Both the position numbers and the translations under genes were made by a program. This document shows positions 32,941 to 44,801 of a DNA stretch of 64,000 nt, one piece after another. Numbering within the stretch: position 1 is the stretch's first letter; each line of letters begins with the position of its first letter. The notes below the pieces were generated by a model. It saw nothing but the letters and a program-made list of their open reading frames with translations. It searched no databases and was not told the DNA's origin. Source of the stretch: Haematobia irritans (lineage: Eukaryota > Arthropoda > Insecta > Diptera > Muscidae); assembly GCF_050003625.1 (NCBI RefSeq), contig NC_134398.1, positions 20,844,997 to 20,908,996 on the forward strand. The letters are read 5' to 3'.

Positions 32941-33860
32941 TTTTATTTCTTTAGGAAATTATGTCAAAATTTTATTTCTTTAGGAAATAATGTCAAAACT
33001 TTATTTCTATAGAAAATTTTGTCAAAATTTTATTTCTTTAGAAAATTTTGTCATCATTTTATTTCTATAGAACATTTTGCCATAATTTTATTTCTATAGA
33101 CAATTTTGTCATCATTTTATTTCTATAGAAAATTTTGTAAAAATTTTATTTCTATAGAAAATTTTGTCAAAATTTTATTTCAATAGAAAATTTTGTTACA
33201 ATTTCCTTCTATGGAAAATATTGTCAAAATTTTAATTGTATAGAAAATTTTGTCAAAATTTTAATTCTTTAGAACATTTTGTCAATATTTGATTTTTATA
33301 GAAAATTTTGTCAAAATTTTATTTCTGTAGAAAACTTTGTCAAAATTTTATTTCTATAGAAAATGTTGTTTAAAATTTTGTTCTATAGAAAACTTTGTCA
33401 AGATTTGAATTCTATAGAAAATTTTGTCAAAATTTTAATTATATAGAAAATTTTGTCAAAATTTTAATTTTTTGGAAAATATTATCAAAATTTTAATTCT
33501 TTGGAAAATTTTGTCAACATTTTAAATTCTTTGGAAAATTTTGTCAAAGAAAATGTTGTCAGAGCTTTATTTCTATAGAAAATTTTGTCAAATTTGTATT
33601 TCTATAGGAAAGTTTGTCAAAATTTTTTTCTATAGAAAATTTTGTCATAATTTTATTTCCATAGAAAATTTTTTGAAAATTTTAATACTATAGAAAATTT
33701 TGTCAAAATTTTAATTCTTTATAAAGTTTTGTCAAAATTTTATTTCTATAGAAAATTTTGTCAAAATTTTATTTCTATAGGGAATTTTGTCAACTTGTAT
33801 TTCTATAGAAAATTTTATCAGAATTTTATTTCTATAGAATATTTTTCAAAAATTTATTTC
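32941..33860 (+). repeat. 29-bp AT-rich array
   Basis: About 31 plus-orientation units, again with CTTTGG variants near 33480-33545. Confidence 0.95.
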
Positions 33861-34852
33861 TTCTGAAAAACAAATTATTTTTTTTAATGCTTTTTACCTT
33901 TAAATAACACCCACAATGCCAACCTGAATCGACTATTGACTTTCCATTAAATGTATTAATGAACCCTGAACCCATTACTGATATTTTTCTAAAGATTCCA
34001 TTTTTTCTTAAACTGTGGTTATAAAATGAATACCGAAAGTATTTGCCACACATTTTTGACATCTCAGAATTTGGTATATTTCAAATATTGCTACAGTCCA
34101 TAGCATATGCATATTGTTGCATAAAATTGCAATTTAAAATAAAAATGGAGTAAAATATACAAATATAAAATGACAAAGATGACCAAGTATTACAGCGTAC
34201 ACACACACAGAAGCATCATTTGGATTTCTTGCCATCTTCCAATCTTATGAAATTCTCTTCCACAGCTTTGTGAAGTATTTTTTGATTCTTTGTCATTTGT
34301 AGAAAATGAACTATATTTAAAAAGGAAAAATTCCTTTTCAACCAGTAAAGCCAACAAGGATTTTGTAACGTTGTTGATAGAGTATCCTCGACCATCATCA
34401 TCTATAATGGACGACGGAAGGAAGGAAGGAAACAAAAAATCATTTGCATTTTATTGTCCTTGATCATATAAAAATGGGTAGAATGAAATTCTCTAGTCCA
34501 TCTACTTGGGTGTTCATGAAAGGCAAGACTGCATACTCAATAATGCAACTGGTTACTCGTTTTCACATGATAAATCTTTGAAAAATATTTCAAAAGCTCA
34601 AAACCAGAAACTTTACAAAGACTTAGGATGACACATAGTGATTATCAAATGGAAAGATATAGAGAAATGTAAAATGATTCCCCAATTACAGACTAGAAAT
34701 AAAACTTAATCTTGTGGTTTCTATTGAGAGTTGTGGGCATAAAAGATTTTTATCTTAAATTTAGGTTTTGCAGTTTTCGTTTTCCTTTTCATTATGGCAA
34801 AAATGTTGGTTGTGATATTTAACCCTTTCACTACCGAAATAAACCTAATATT
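33861..34852. other. Mostly single-copy DNA with two weak minus-strand exon candidates
   Basis: Not repeat-like. On minus, 34401-34216 (LQNPCWLYWLKRNFSFLNIV...) and 34062-33890 (GSGFINTFNGKSIVDSGWHC, followed by AAAG then GTAAAA, a possible splice donor) look somewhat protein-like. A CA microsatellite (34199-34210) and a GGAA tract (34415-34430) are present. I do not recognise a family with confidence. Confidence 0.3.
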
Positions 34853-35223
34853 AACAAGTATATACGGCCGTAAGATCGGCCAGGCCGAAGCTTATGTACC
34901 CTCCACCATGGATTGCGCAGAAACTTCTACTGAAGCCGATGGTAAGGAATCTATACGTGGTATATATTAAACTACAAAAGGGCCGATAAAATACGTATAT
35001 AATTAAGTTTAAAGTTTCTATAGAAATAAAATTTTGACAAAATAAAATTTTGACAACATTTTCTATAGAAGTAAAATTTTGACAAAATTTTTTATAGAAA
35101 TAAAATTTGGAAAAAATTTTCTATAGAAATAAAATTTTGACAAAATTTTCTATAGAAATAACATTTTGACAATGTTTTCTATAATAATAAAATTTTGGTA
35201 GATTATTTTTGGTTCTAGTGGCA

Positions 35224-35930
35224 ACCATGATTATGAACCGATATGGACCAATTTTTGTGTGATTGGGGATCGGCTATATATAACTATAGACCGATATGGA
35301 CCAATTTTGGCATGGTTATTAGCGGCCTTATACTAACACCACGTTGGAAATTTCAGCCGGATCGGATGAATTTTGCTCCTGCAAGAGGCTCCGGAGATCA
35401 AATCTGGGGAACGGTTTATATGGGGGCTATATATAATTATGGACCGATGTAGACCAATTTTTGCATGGTTGTTAGAGACCATATACTAACACCATGTACC
35501 AAATTTCAGCCTGATCGGATGAAATTTGCTTCTCTTAGGGCAATCGCAAGTCAAATTTGGGGGTCCGTTTATATGGGGGCTATACGTAAAAGTGGACCGA
35601 TATAGACCAATTTTTGCATGGTTGTTAGAGACCATATACTAACACCATGTACCAAATTTCAACCGGATCGGATGAATTTTGCTCCTCTAAGAGGCTGCGG
35701 AGTTCAAATCTGGGGATCGGTTAATATGGGGGCTATATATAATTATGGACCTATATGGACCAATTTTTGAATGGTTGTTAGAGATCATATATTAACACCA
35801 CGTACCAAATTTCAGCCTGATGGGATGAAATTTGCTTCTTTTAGAGCAATCGCAAGCCAAATTTGGGGGTTCTTTTATATGGGGGCTATACGTAAAAGTG
35901 GACCGATATGGACCAATTTCTCTCGCAAAT
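35224..35930 (-). repeat. 153-bp tandem repeat of family B (foldback core)
   Basis: The CCGATATGGACC-type phrase lies at 35291, 35444, 35597, 35750 and 35903, every step exactly 153 bp. Confidence 0.95.
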
Positions 35931-35934
35931 TTTT

Positions 35935-36430
35935 ATTAAAATTTTACTTCTATAGAAAATTTTGCCAAAATTTTATTTCGATAGAAAATTTTGTCAAAAT
36001 TTTATTTCTATAGAAAAATTTACCAAAATTTTATTTCTATAGAAAATTTTGTCAAAATTGTATACCTATAGAAAATTTTGTCAAAATTGTATATCTATAG
36101 AAAATTTTGTCAAAATTTTATTTCTATAGAAAATTTTTTCCACATTTTATTTCTATAGAAAATTTTGTCAAAATTTTATTTCTGTAGAAAATCTTGTCCA
36201 ATTCTTTTTTCTATAGAAATTTTTGTCAAAATTTTATTTCTATAGAAAATTTTGTCAAAATTTTATTTCTATAGAAAATTTTGTCAAATTTTTATTTCTA
36301 TAGAAAATTTTGTCAAAATTTTAGTTCTATAGAAAATTTTGTCAAAATTTTATTTCTATAGAAAATTTTGTCAAAATTTTATTTCTGTAGAAAATTTTGT
36401 CAAAATTTTATTTCTATAGAAAATTTGGTC
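35935..36430 (+). repeat. 29-bp array, right arm of the foldback
   Basis: About 17 homogeneous units with few substitutions. The opposite arm at 35010-35195 carries the same unit in reverse. Confidence 0.95.
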
Positions 36431-36668
36431 AAACTTAATTATATACGTATTTAATCGGCCTTTTTTAGTTTAATATATACCACGTATGGAATACCTTGCA
36501 CTTTAGAAGACGGTGTGAGAAAGTTTTAAGATACCTTGCCATCGGCAAGTTTTACCGCAATCCAAGTAATTCGTTTGTGGATGAGAAGAAGTAGAAGTTT
36601 CTACGCAATTCATGTTGGAGGGTATAAAGCTTCGGCCTGTCCGAACTTACGGCCATTTATACCTGTGT

Positions 36669-36741
36669 TTACTAATTCAGTAGAGGTGATTTAGGGTATG
36701 ATATAGTCGGCCCACCCGATTTTCTACATTACTTACTAGTT
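36669..36741 (+). mobile_element. 3' terminus of an A-related mini-me/HINE-like element
   Basis: GGGTATGATATAGTCGGCCC, CACCCGA and TTACTTACTAGTTTT reproduce the A-family 3' hairpin and tail with substitutions. Everything upstream is lost. Confidence 0.6.
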
Positions 36742-37585
36742 TTGCATATAGAATTGCTGGGTTTGAGGAATATTAATTAAAAAATGTAACAAAACAACTG
36801 TAAAAACTATTAATTTCGTATTCATCAAATAGCCTTTTGGGTAAACAACATATTGATTTCTTTACACACGAAATCAATTGAAATGCAATAATGCACATAA
36901 CAAACACATTTCGTCCCCTCTCTCTGGCAATTGCATATTCTTTAAGAATACAATTATATATGCATGAATAAAATATTACATATGTGTGTGTGTAAATAGA
37001 GATTTACAATATAGAACAACAAGAATAAAAATGAAAAAAAAAAACAATGGATGTATTGTAAAGATTTACATTAACTTACACGTAGTATGTATTTGTACTA
37101 TTTGGTCAGAGGCAACATCTTCGTTAACAATTGTTTGTCTCTCTCTCCTCATCTCTCTTTTGAGAATTTCACCTATGCTGTCGTCTCCATGCTGCAATGT
37201 CACAATATGAAGAGTGAAGATGTTGAAATGTAACACTAACGTCGTGTATGCATAAACATCACATGCTCACTCACATCTCCAACTCCCATCATGATGAGAA
37301 TGCAAATATTCTCACGACATTGTCAACCAGCAAAAATTCTTACAATTTTCCTAATTAAAAACAAATTCCAAGTTATAAGTTTTTGTTGTATTGCACTTGC
37401 AATGCACATTTATGTTAGGGTTTATGCAAAGTAGGGGATTGCATGGAAGCAATAGTGTGTTAAGTCAACAGTTAGCAGTATTCTGAAATATTTCAATTAA
37501 GACTCGATAAAGAAGTGTTTTCTATGTTATGTCTAATTCAAAGACACTTTGACGGAACTTCCTAATACAGAGATGACGTTATATA
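36742..37585. other. Unassigned, apparently single-copy DNA
   Basis: Contains a TGTGTGTG tract (36982-36993), CT-rich sequence at 37135-37160 and no recognised gene. Confidence 0.4.
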
Positions 37586-38085
37586 CATACTTTGAAAAAA
37601 ATATTGTCGTGAGGCCAATGATATCATGTCCTTCAAATACGAATGCAAATTTTCTTAGAAGACGCATTTCTCAGCTATAACTTTTTTTTCTTGCCCGAAA
37701 GTCGACTTTAATAAAATCGTTTTGTCCTTATAGTTAGTTGATTCGACTTAAAAATTGATATCTTAACCGGAAAGAAAATTTCTTTTGACTACGGTCAACT
37801 TGGCTTTAATAATTCTGAAAAATTCTTTAAAACTAATGAAATCATCTTTAAATTTTTTGAATTTGAGTATCTTCACTACAAAGAAAACAAGCGTTAAAAA
37901 TAGGTAGTATTTTATTTAATTTTTTTCCTTGAAACATAGCATAATTTATACTTGAAACAGAGTCTGAATTTGAAATTTTATCGGTAACACGTTTTCGAAG
38001 GACTATGATAGCTCATGAAGAAAACAAAACGAAACGAATAAATTAAAATTTGTTTCCTAAAATCAAGTACGCAAAACTCAAATCA
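37586..38085 (+). mobile_element. Dispersed Tc1/mariner-type MITE E, copy 1
   Basis: Matches the reverse complement of 43127-43784: ATTGTCGTGAGGCCAATGAT, AGAAGACGCATTTCT, CAACTTGGCTTTAATAATTC, CTTGAAACATAGCATAATTT. Its left end TTTGAAAAAAATA is a worn form of the CACTGAAAAAAAATA terminus. Confidence 0.6.
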
Positions 38086-38091
38086 AATCAA

Positions 38092-38445
38092 AAAATAACA
38101 TTTTGCTCTTAAAACATGTTTGACGTTGTTCAAAACAAATATGCTTTGCACATGGGATCTCTGAGGGGTTCCAATCGAAACAAAATGCATATGGAACAAA
38201 GACGTCCTATGCAACTAAATTACAATAATCTCTAGCATAGTGTTTACATTTAAGTTTAGTACTTTCTCTTTCCACTTGTGAAGATAACAGAAACGATCAA
38301 AATGAAACATATTAATTAAAAAAAATAGTATTCATTTGGAACTCAACGAAGAAAGATTGATTTGGGATTTCAAATTGAGCTCACTGCAATTGTTGTCAAA
38401 GACAATTGATTGTACAGAGGTGATCATATTTCTTCTCTATGTGTA
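38092..38445. mobile_element. Relative of the 27424 MITE, split by about 290 bp
   Basis: AAAAATAACATTTTGCTCTT with AAAACATGTTTGA (38095-38125) and GAGGTGATCATATTTCTTCT ending GTG-TA at 38445 are adjacent in the 27424 copy but separated here. This is either an insertion or a longer parent form. Confidence 0.45.
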
Positions 38446-38773
38446 AGAGCCGACCAGGCAAAACTGTTTTAGTCTATCTATGGATAGGCCTTTGGTTTAC
38501 TATATGAGCATAAGCTCCACCGAATCTTGACCTTCAAATGGCCAACAAATCTACACGAAAGTGGCTCTGTGATATTTGGTCGTTTTCGTGGCGATGCTCT
38601 GTCTTGAGATAACCGACACTTTGGTATTTTCAGCGTCTGTCTTACTCTCACAAACGCCTCAGGCGCAAAAGTCCAACAGATTCAGATCCAGAAATTTTGG
38701 TGCCCACATGAAGCGAAGACTCTCCTTTGTAGGCCATTCTGGGTTGACTTGTTATGAGGGCGAAGGTGCTAAG
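38446..38773 (-). pseudogene. Tc1/mariner transposase relic (DD37D-type), C-terminal part
   Basis: Minus strand after the hAT junction: LAPSPS, stop, QVNPEWPTKESLRFMWAPKF, LDLNLLDF, then VSVISRQSIATKTTK. This continues in frame from EDLA at 42809 once the hAT and one target copy are removed. It aligns with the second-Asp-to-third-Asp region and C-terminus of DD37D transposases. Stops and drift mark it as dead before the hAT landed or since. Confidence 0.7.
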
Positions 38774-38889
38774 CAGGGTTGTCATTTTAGTCCGATCGGA
38801 CCAAAATTGGTCCAAAGAATTACTAATTTTTAAATTTGGTCCGATGGTCGGACCAAATGGAATTTGATTGATTTTGGTCCATTTTCGTC

Positions 38890-40046
38890 AAATCGGAAAT
38901 TTTTTTCAAAATTTCTTATTGAAATAAAATTTAGACAAAATTTGTGTAGAAATAAAATTTTCACAAAGATTTCTATATGAATAAAATTTTGACAACACTT
39001 TCTATAGAAATAAAATTTTGCCAAAAATTTGTACAGAAATAAACTTACAAAAAAAAGGTATATACATGCAAAATTATGCAAAAATTTTGTACAGGAAGAA
39101 AATTTTGTAAAAATTTAATATAGAAAAATTTTCTATAAAAATAAAATTTTGCGAAAAATTTCTATAGACATAAAATTTTGACAAAATTTTCTATAGGAAT
39201 AAAATTTTGACAAAAATTTCTATAGACGTAAAATTTTGACAAAATTTTCTATAGGAATAAAATTTTGACAAAAGTTGCTAAAGAAAGGAAATTTTGAGAA
39301 AAATTGCTAAAGAAAGGAAATTTTGACAAAATTTTGTATCGAAATAAAATTTTGACAAAATTTTCTATAGGAATAAAATTTTGACAAAATTTTCTATAAA
39401 AAATAAAATTTTGACATATTTTATATGGAAATAAAATTTTGACATAATTTTATATAGAAATAAAATTTTGACAAAATTTTCTGAATAAAAATTTTAACAA
39501 CATTTTCTATAGAAATAAAATTTAGTGAAAAATTTCTATAGAAATAAAATTTTTACAAAATTTTCCATAGAAATAAAATTTTTACAAAATTTTCTATAGG
39601 AATAAAATTTTGACAAAAATTGCTAAAAAAGGAAACTTTTCACAAAAATTGCTAAAGAAAGAAAATTTTGACAAAATTTTGTATAGAAATAAAATTGTGA
39701 AAAAATTTTCTATAGAAATAAAATTTCGACAAAATTTTCTATAGGAATACAATTTTGACAAATATTGCTAAAGAAAGGAAATTTTGACAAAAATTGCTAA
39801 AGAATGGAAATTTTGACAAAATTTTGTATACAATTTTGTCAAATTTTTCTATAGAAATAAAATTTTGTCAAAATTTTGTATAGAAATAATTTTTAAAAAA
39901 ATTTTATATACATACAAAATTATGCAAAAATTTTGTATGGGAAGAAAAATTTCAAAAAATTTTATATAGAAATAAAATCTTGCAATGACTATCTATAGAA
40001 ATAAAATTTTGAGAACATTTTCGATAAAAATAAAATTTTTAAAAAA
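38890..40046 (-). repeat. 29-bp array, minus orientation
   Basis: About 40 units. A block with GCTAAAGAAAGGAAATTTTG (39270-39310) recurs at 39628-39660 and 39765-39810, again showing block duplication. Confidence 0.93.
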
Positions 40047-42397
40047 TCTATATATATAAAATTCAAATTATGTTTGTTTATTTGTTTGTTTGTTTGTTTG
40101 TTTATTTGTATGTTCCGGGTTGGCGCGAAAACGGCTGAACCGATTTACTTGAAACTTTCAGAGATCGTGGGGGGCACTCATGTGCTGAAAATAGGGTACC
40201 TCATTTTTTGACATATGGTCGCGGAGAGGAACCTCCCCTTTGTCCGACTTTTTGAAAATTAAACCAAACTTGACCGATTTGCACGAAGTTTTCAGGGATA
40301 GTAGGGGGTGATCCCTAGACAAAGATTCGCAATTTTTTTTTTCGAAATTTGATCGGGAGGGGGTACCTCCCCTTAAGCGACTTTTTGTTTGTTTGTGTGG
40401 TCCGAGTTGGCTACGAAACGGCTGAACCGATTTACTTGAAACTTTCAGAGATCGTAGGGGGCGTTCATGTGGTGAAAATAGGGTACCTCATTTTTTGACA
40501 CCTGGTCGCGGAGGGGGACCTCCCCTTTGTCGGACTTTTTGAAATTTGGACCAAAGTTGACCGATTTGCTTGAAATTTTCATTGAAGGTTGGGGTTGGCA
40601 TCTAGACAAAGATCCGCTTTTTTATATTTCGATATTTGGTGGCGGAGGGGGGCCTCCCCTTTGTTCGACTTTTTTTAAAGTACAGTGAAAAAACAAAAAT
40701 TCTCTAAATTATCTGAGATTTACAGAGAACATGCGGTGAGGTTATGGAATTAATATGGGGTACCTGATGATTTCATATGTGGACGGGGAGGAGGACCTCC
40801 CCCTTGCCTTACTTTTTGAAACTTGGAACAAAATTATGCGATTTGCATGAAATTTTCATTGAATGTTGGGGTTGGCATCTAGACAAAAATCCGCTACATT
40901 ATTTTTCGATATTTGGTCGGGGAGGGGGGCCACCCATTTGCCCGACTTTTTTTAAAGTACAGTGAAAACAAAACTAAACTCCCCCGACTGAGGTTATAAA
41001 ATTTATATCAGGTTCCTGATTTTTTAATAAAAATAAAAGGGCATAGGGAGACATCCGCTTCTCTTAAGTACATACAGAGAAACAATTAAACTTTACCGAG
41101 TTACTTGAAATTTACAGAGGAATGGGGAGAGATCGTAACCTCTGTCAACCGTAATAGTTGATACCTGATTTTGTGATTTTTGGGCGGAAGAGAGGCCGCC
41201 CCTTTAGGCTTATAATTTGCTTGACATTTTCTGGGACGTTTACAAAAGATACGCTTTTCGACATTTGGTCGGGGAGGAGGTCCTCCTCTAAAACTGCAAA
41301 AAAAAAATGGCTCTATTAACCATGTTCCTTAATCTATATCTGTCCATAAAGCTCGAAAAATAATTCTATAATTAGATATAATGCATTTGGACGTCAATTG
41401 CCTGTTTCGGTATCAGGCTAACATGAAATATAAAAAAATTTAAGTTTTCTTGAAATTTACAAAGGAAGCGGGGAAAAGGTTATAAATGAAGAGGCAACCT
41501 TCATTGCCCCACACTTGAAGGAAAGTTTCAAGAATTTTCAGGGAAGGTTAGGGGTGCTATTCACTACGGTGTTTGTCGATATTGTATCGGGGAAAGTGAC
41601 GTCCCTTTAACACAATAGAGCAAAAATTAAACATCTCCGATCAAATTTACAGGGAACGTGGGAGGAGGTGATGAAATTTATACATTTTTAAATTAATATA
41701 TGATTTTTCGATATCTGGTTGGGGAAGGGGAAAATTGAAATAAACTTTGTCGATTTACTTCGATAGAATTTATAGGGACCATTGAGTAGTTGCGAAATTA
41801 ATATAGGGTACGTGATAGTCCGATATCAGGTCAGAGTGGAGCGAAGGTGGGGAGAGAGTTCCCTTTTGTCGGTTTTTTCTCTTAAATTGAAAGTGGAGGG
41901 TTGTCCGTAAATGGGAACTCGGTACATAATTTTATGATTTTTGCACAGGCTTCTGCCAGACTTCTTTTTAGTAAAGAACTTAAATTTACATGAAATTGGC
42001 AGCCAACGTAGAGGGTGCATTATTTTCCAACATTTTAGCAAATGTTAATGTGGTAAAATTTTTTACTACTTTTGCCTTTTCCGATTTATTGGATGGGAAA
42101 CAGTAATTCTTTGTATGTTATTATAATATAATGCTTAATTTTCAGATATGTTGAGGAGAAGGATACCTTTCCTTGGCAAACCACACTTAAAATTCACAAG
42201 AAATATAGAAGAAGGTACACCCTCTCCCGCCGTATTTGTACCTATAAACGAAAAATCAGGTAGTCCGATTTGTTTAAAAGAATTCAAATCTTTTCGAATT
42301 TGTTTTCAGCACGAAGGATATAGTTGACTAAGTTAACGCAAAATGTTCCTCCAAATACGCTTCGGAAGGCGCAGCGAAGCGGGCCGGGTTACGCTAG
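40047..42397 (+). mobile_element. Complete non-autonomous Helitron (2,351 bp) nested in the array
   Basis: Starts TCTATATATATAAAATTC at 40047 after A, ends GGGCCGGGTTACGCTAG at 42397 before T. Removing it rejoins array sequence AAAA|TTTT without a target duplication, as Helitrons do. Its first part holds a roughly 285-bp direct duplication (ACGGCTGAACCGATTTACTT at 40130 and 40424). No Rep/helicase frame. A type L fragment lies inside at about 41314-41445. Confidence 0.82.
41314..41445. mobile_element. Type L fragment inside the Helitron
   Basis: CTGTCCATAAAGCTCGAA, GCATTTGGACGTCAATTGCC and ATCAGGCTAACATGAAAT match 31490-31600. It is absent from the corresponding position of the 9885-11269 Helitron, so it inserted later or was captured. 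Confidence 0.6.
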
Positions 42398-42690
42398 TTT
42401 TCTATAGAAATAAAATTTTTACAAAATTGTCTATAAAAATAAAATTTTGGCAAAATTTTCTATAGGAATAAAATTTTGACAAAATTTTCTATAGGAATAA
42501 AATTTTGACAAAATTTTCTATAGGAATATAAATTTGCAAAATTTTATATAGAAATAAAATTTTGACATAATTTTATATAAAAATAAAATTTTGACATAAT
42601 TTTATATAGAAATAAAATTTTGACATAATTTTATATAGAAATAAAAATTTGACAAAATTTTTTATGGAACTAAAATTTTGGAAATATTTT
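42398..42690 (-). repeat. 29-bp array, minus orientation, right of Helitron
   Basis: About ten units, continuing the array cut at 40046. Confidence 0.93.
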
Positions 42691-42808
42691 AACTTTTAAA
42701 TTATATTAATTTAATTTCGAAAAATGGTCCGCTGGTACCAATTTTGGCCCAATTTTGGACAAATGTTGGTCAAAAATAAAAATTCATTGTGGCAACGCTG
42801 GTGCTAAG

Positions 42809-43126
42809 TCCTCTTTGAATATCCTTGGTCTGCGGCCGAAACGTTTGTCTGCGCTGGGCTTCAGTACTTTCATTAGAACATTTTACTGATAATATTCGAT
42901 ATTAATGTTGAACCCACATTCTATTAATATAAGTGGGGAGCATATGTGTTTATGCGACCCATACAAGACCATCGCAGGTGCTTCAGTTCTGGTGACCAGC
43001 TGAGCTCTTTGACTAGTAAATCCGATCATTTTGGTTGTTTTCAAACTGATCAAGTTGAAATGGCCTCTCATTGGAAAAACCCAAATTGTGTAACTGGCCA
43101 CTTTCGTGCAAGCGAATCTACTCCTA
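42809..43126 (-). pseudogene. Tc1/mariner transposase relic (DD37D-type), upstream part
   Basis: Minus strand: ENNQNDRIY in one frame and TRTEAPAMVLYGSHK, CGFNINIEYY in another, then KPSADKRFGRRPRIFKEDLA ending at the hAT junction. These are the NDRIY, PASVMVW, KIN.EYY and W.FQQDSAPS positions of DD37D transposases. The first catalytic Asp is not recognisable. A MITE interrupts the upstream side at 43127. Confidence 0.7.
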
Positions 43127-43786
43127 CACTAAAAAAAAAGCATGCCCGGTTCCAAAGATTTTGTCTTTACTTTAAAAATTTTGGTATTGATTCCGAGCCA
43201 AAGAAGCGGAGAATACAAGTAAGGACACTCTTAGGACACAATTCTCTTTTAAATTGGGGTTTTGTGAACTTGCTTCTAGGAAGCAAATTTTAATTTTTCG
43301 CCCTTTCAGCTTTTTTTCTTCATATGTTATCAAAGACCTTTAAAAAAGAGTTAACGAAAACATTTTTTTCCAAATTAAGACTCGACTTCCAATAGAAATT
43401 ATGCTATGTTTCAAGTAAAAAACGTCTTTAAAATAAAGTGTTGAAAAACATGTCCTATATTTTAACAATTTTTTGCTTTGTAATCAAGATGCAAAAATAC
43501 AACAAATTCAAGGACAATTTCATTAAATTTAAAGAATTTTTCTGAATTATTAAAACCAAGTTGACCTTAGTCCAAACATTTTTTCTTTCATGTTATGATA
43601 ACCATTTTTAAGTGAAATCACTTAATTATAAAGACAATACGACTTCATTGAAAAGTTTATCGACTTTTGGACAAGGAAAAAAAACTTTATATTAAAGAAA
43701 TGCGTCTTCTATGCTAAGCAAAATTTGCATTCGTAGTTAAAAGACATGAAATCTTTGACCTCACGAAAATATTTTTTTTCAGTGTA
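43125..43786. mobile_element. Tc1/mariner-type MITE E, complete copy (658 bp, TA target)
   Basis: CACTAAAAAAAAAGC at 43127 and TTTTTTTTCAGTG ending 43784, flanked by TA on both sides. It matches 37586-38085 in reverse orientation. The interior is AT-rich with no transposase frame. It sits inside the transposase relic. Confidence 0.75.
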
Positions 43787-43985
43787 GGCTGTTTCCAGTC
43801 TAACTTTATTTTGTTAGACAGGATAATCGGATCTTCTGATAATTTCTTGTGTTATTAACTTTTTTTGTCCACTCTTTGCACATGATCAAACATTGTCACG
43901 ATAACGATTAATGAGCAACAAACGATTTTTGATGGCTCTACCAATAGCCACTTTTTTCTGAATGCAATAAATCAAACTGATTTTG
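43787..43985. other. Unassigned DNA
   Basis: Could include the eroded N-terminal part of the transposase relic, but nothing is recognisable. Confidence 0.35.
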
Positions 43986-44100
43986 TATGTTTGTAAACAA
44001 TAAAATAAGCTGTCAAAGGGTAAATCTGTCAGCTGTCAGACGAGCGGTTTAGAAATGATAGCAACCTAAATTTGATTGTAATGCATATCAGCCACACTGT
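43986..44100 (+). repeat. Dispersed repeat G, copy 3
   Basis: GTAAACAATAAAAT, CTGTCAGCTGTCAGACGA and ATGCATATCAGCCACACTG match 16566-16690. Confidence 0.6.
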
Positions 44101-44801
44101 ATGTGTAAATCACCCGATTTCATTGTTGGCTACGATAAAAAATTTAGTATTTTAGGAATTGGATTAAACAGACTTAGCATACTATACAAACAACAACATC
44201 GATATCAGGAGTTCAAAGTGAATATGGTTCGATGTCACCCATGCACTCATAATATGTATCGACGGTCCCCTTTTCATACACTCGCATACACACACACTCA
44301 CATACATTCAATTTCTCACATACTCGTAGTCTCTTCCTTATATGCTTTGTTTATTATCCACACAATTTGCCACTAATTACTGCCACAAGAAGCAGAAGAA
44401 ATCGAGGCACGTTGTAAACACAGAGCGACGACAACGAAGGATTTTGCCATACACAACTGTTGTGACTCCTACAGCAGCGATAACAACTCTCGTAGGTTTC
44501 GTCGTTTTGTATTTGTTTAGCATTGAATATTCATTATTTGCGAAATGTGTTCATGGAACTATTTGCATTACGAGGGTCGTTGTCATCAATTGGGGGAAAT
44601 TATATTTATCGTTAGGTGCACAGCAACAAATATTTGCTGGTTTCAATTAAGAAATTAATTGATCCAATTAATTTTTAATTGAAATTTCTCCAAATGCGAA
44701 AATGAAAATATCAAAACCGATGCCAATTAAATAACTTATTGTTCCAATAAAAACATAACTGAATATGAATTGATTAATTTAGTAATTGAAAATTATTATT
44801 A
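44101..44801. other. Unassigned DNA ending in an AATTA-rich type I segment
   Basis: 44285-44330 is CA-rich. 44640-44801 is the AATTA-rich dispersed segment. The open frames across 44101-44650 show no recognisable domain. Confidence 0.4.

Larger units (their letters stand above)
34853..36668. mobile_element. Family B foldback with two 3' termini facing outward
   Basis: The left end (34853-34985) is a minus-strand B 3' block: AACAAGTATATACGGCCGTA, hairpin ATCGGCCAGGCCGA. The right end (36431-36668) is a plus-strand 3' block. Inside lie a minus-orientation 29-bp array (35010-35195), a K-family hAT terminus (TTGGTAGATTATTTTTGG, TAGTGGCAACC), 153-bp units, and a plus-orientation array (35935-36430). 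There is no 5' terminus. Confidence 0.75.
38766..42808. mobile_element. hAT-like element (4,027 bp) with 8-bp target duplication, carrying 29-bp array and a Helitron
   Basis: GTGCTAAG flanks both ends (38766-38773, 42801-42808). Terminal repeats are CAGGGTTGTCA (38774) and TGGCAACGCTG (42790-42800), 9 of 11 matching. Subterminal GGTCCGATCGGACCAAAATT / GGTACCAATTTTGGCCC-type phrases are found at both ends. The interior is minus-orientation array plus the nested Helitron; there is no transposase frame. The element lies in the catalytic region of a dead Tc1/mariner gene. Confidence 0.88.

Noticed and set aside
29521..33000. Many plus-strand frames ending in ILFL and containing ENFVKILFL / KFYFYRKFCQNFISI
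   Set aside because: These are translations of the 29-bp unit. Because 29 is not a multiple of 3 the peptide cycles every 29 residues, and the consensus has a TAG every 87 bases. Frames only lengthen when that TAG is mutated. No start, domain or codon bias supports a protein.
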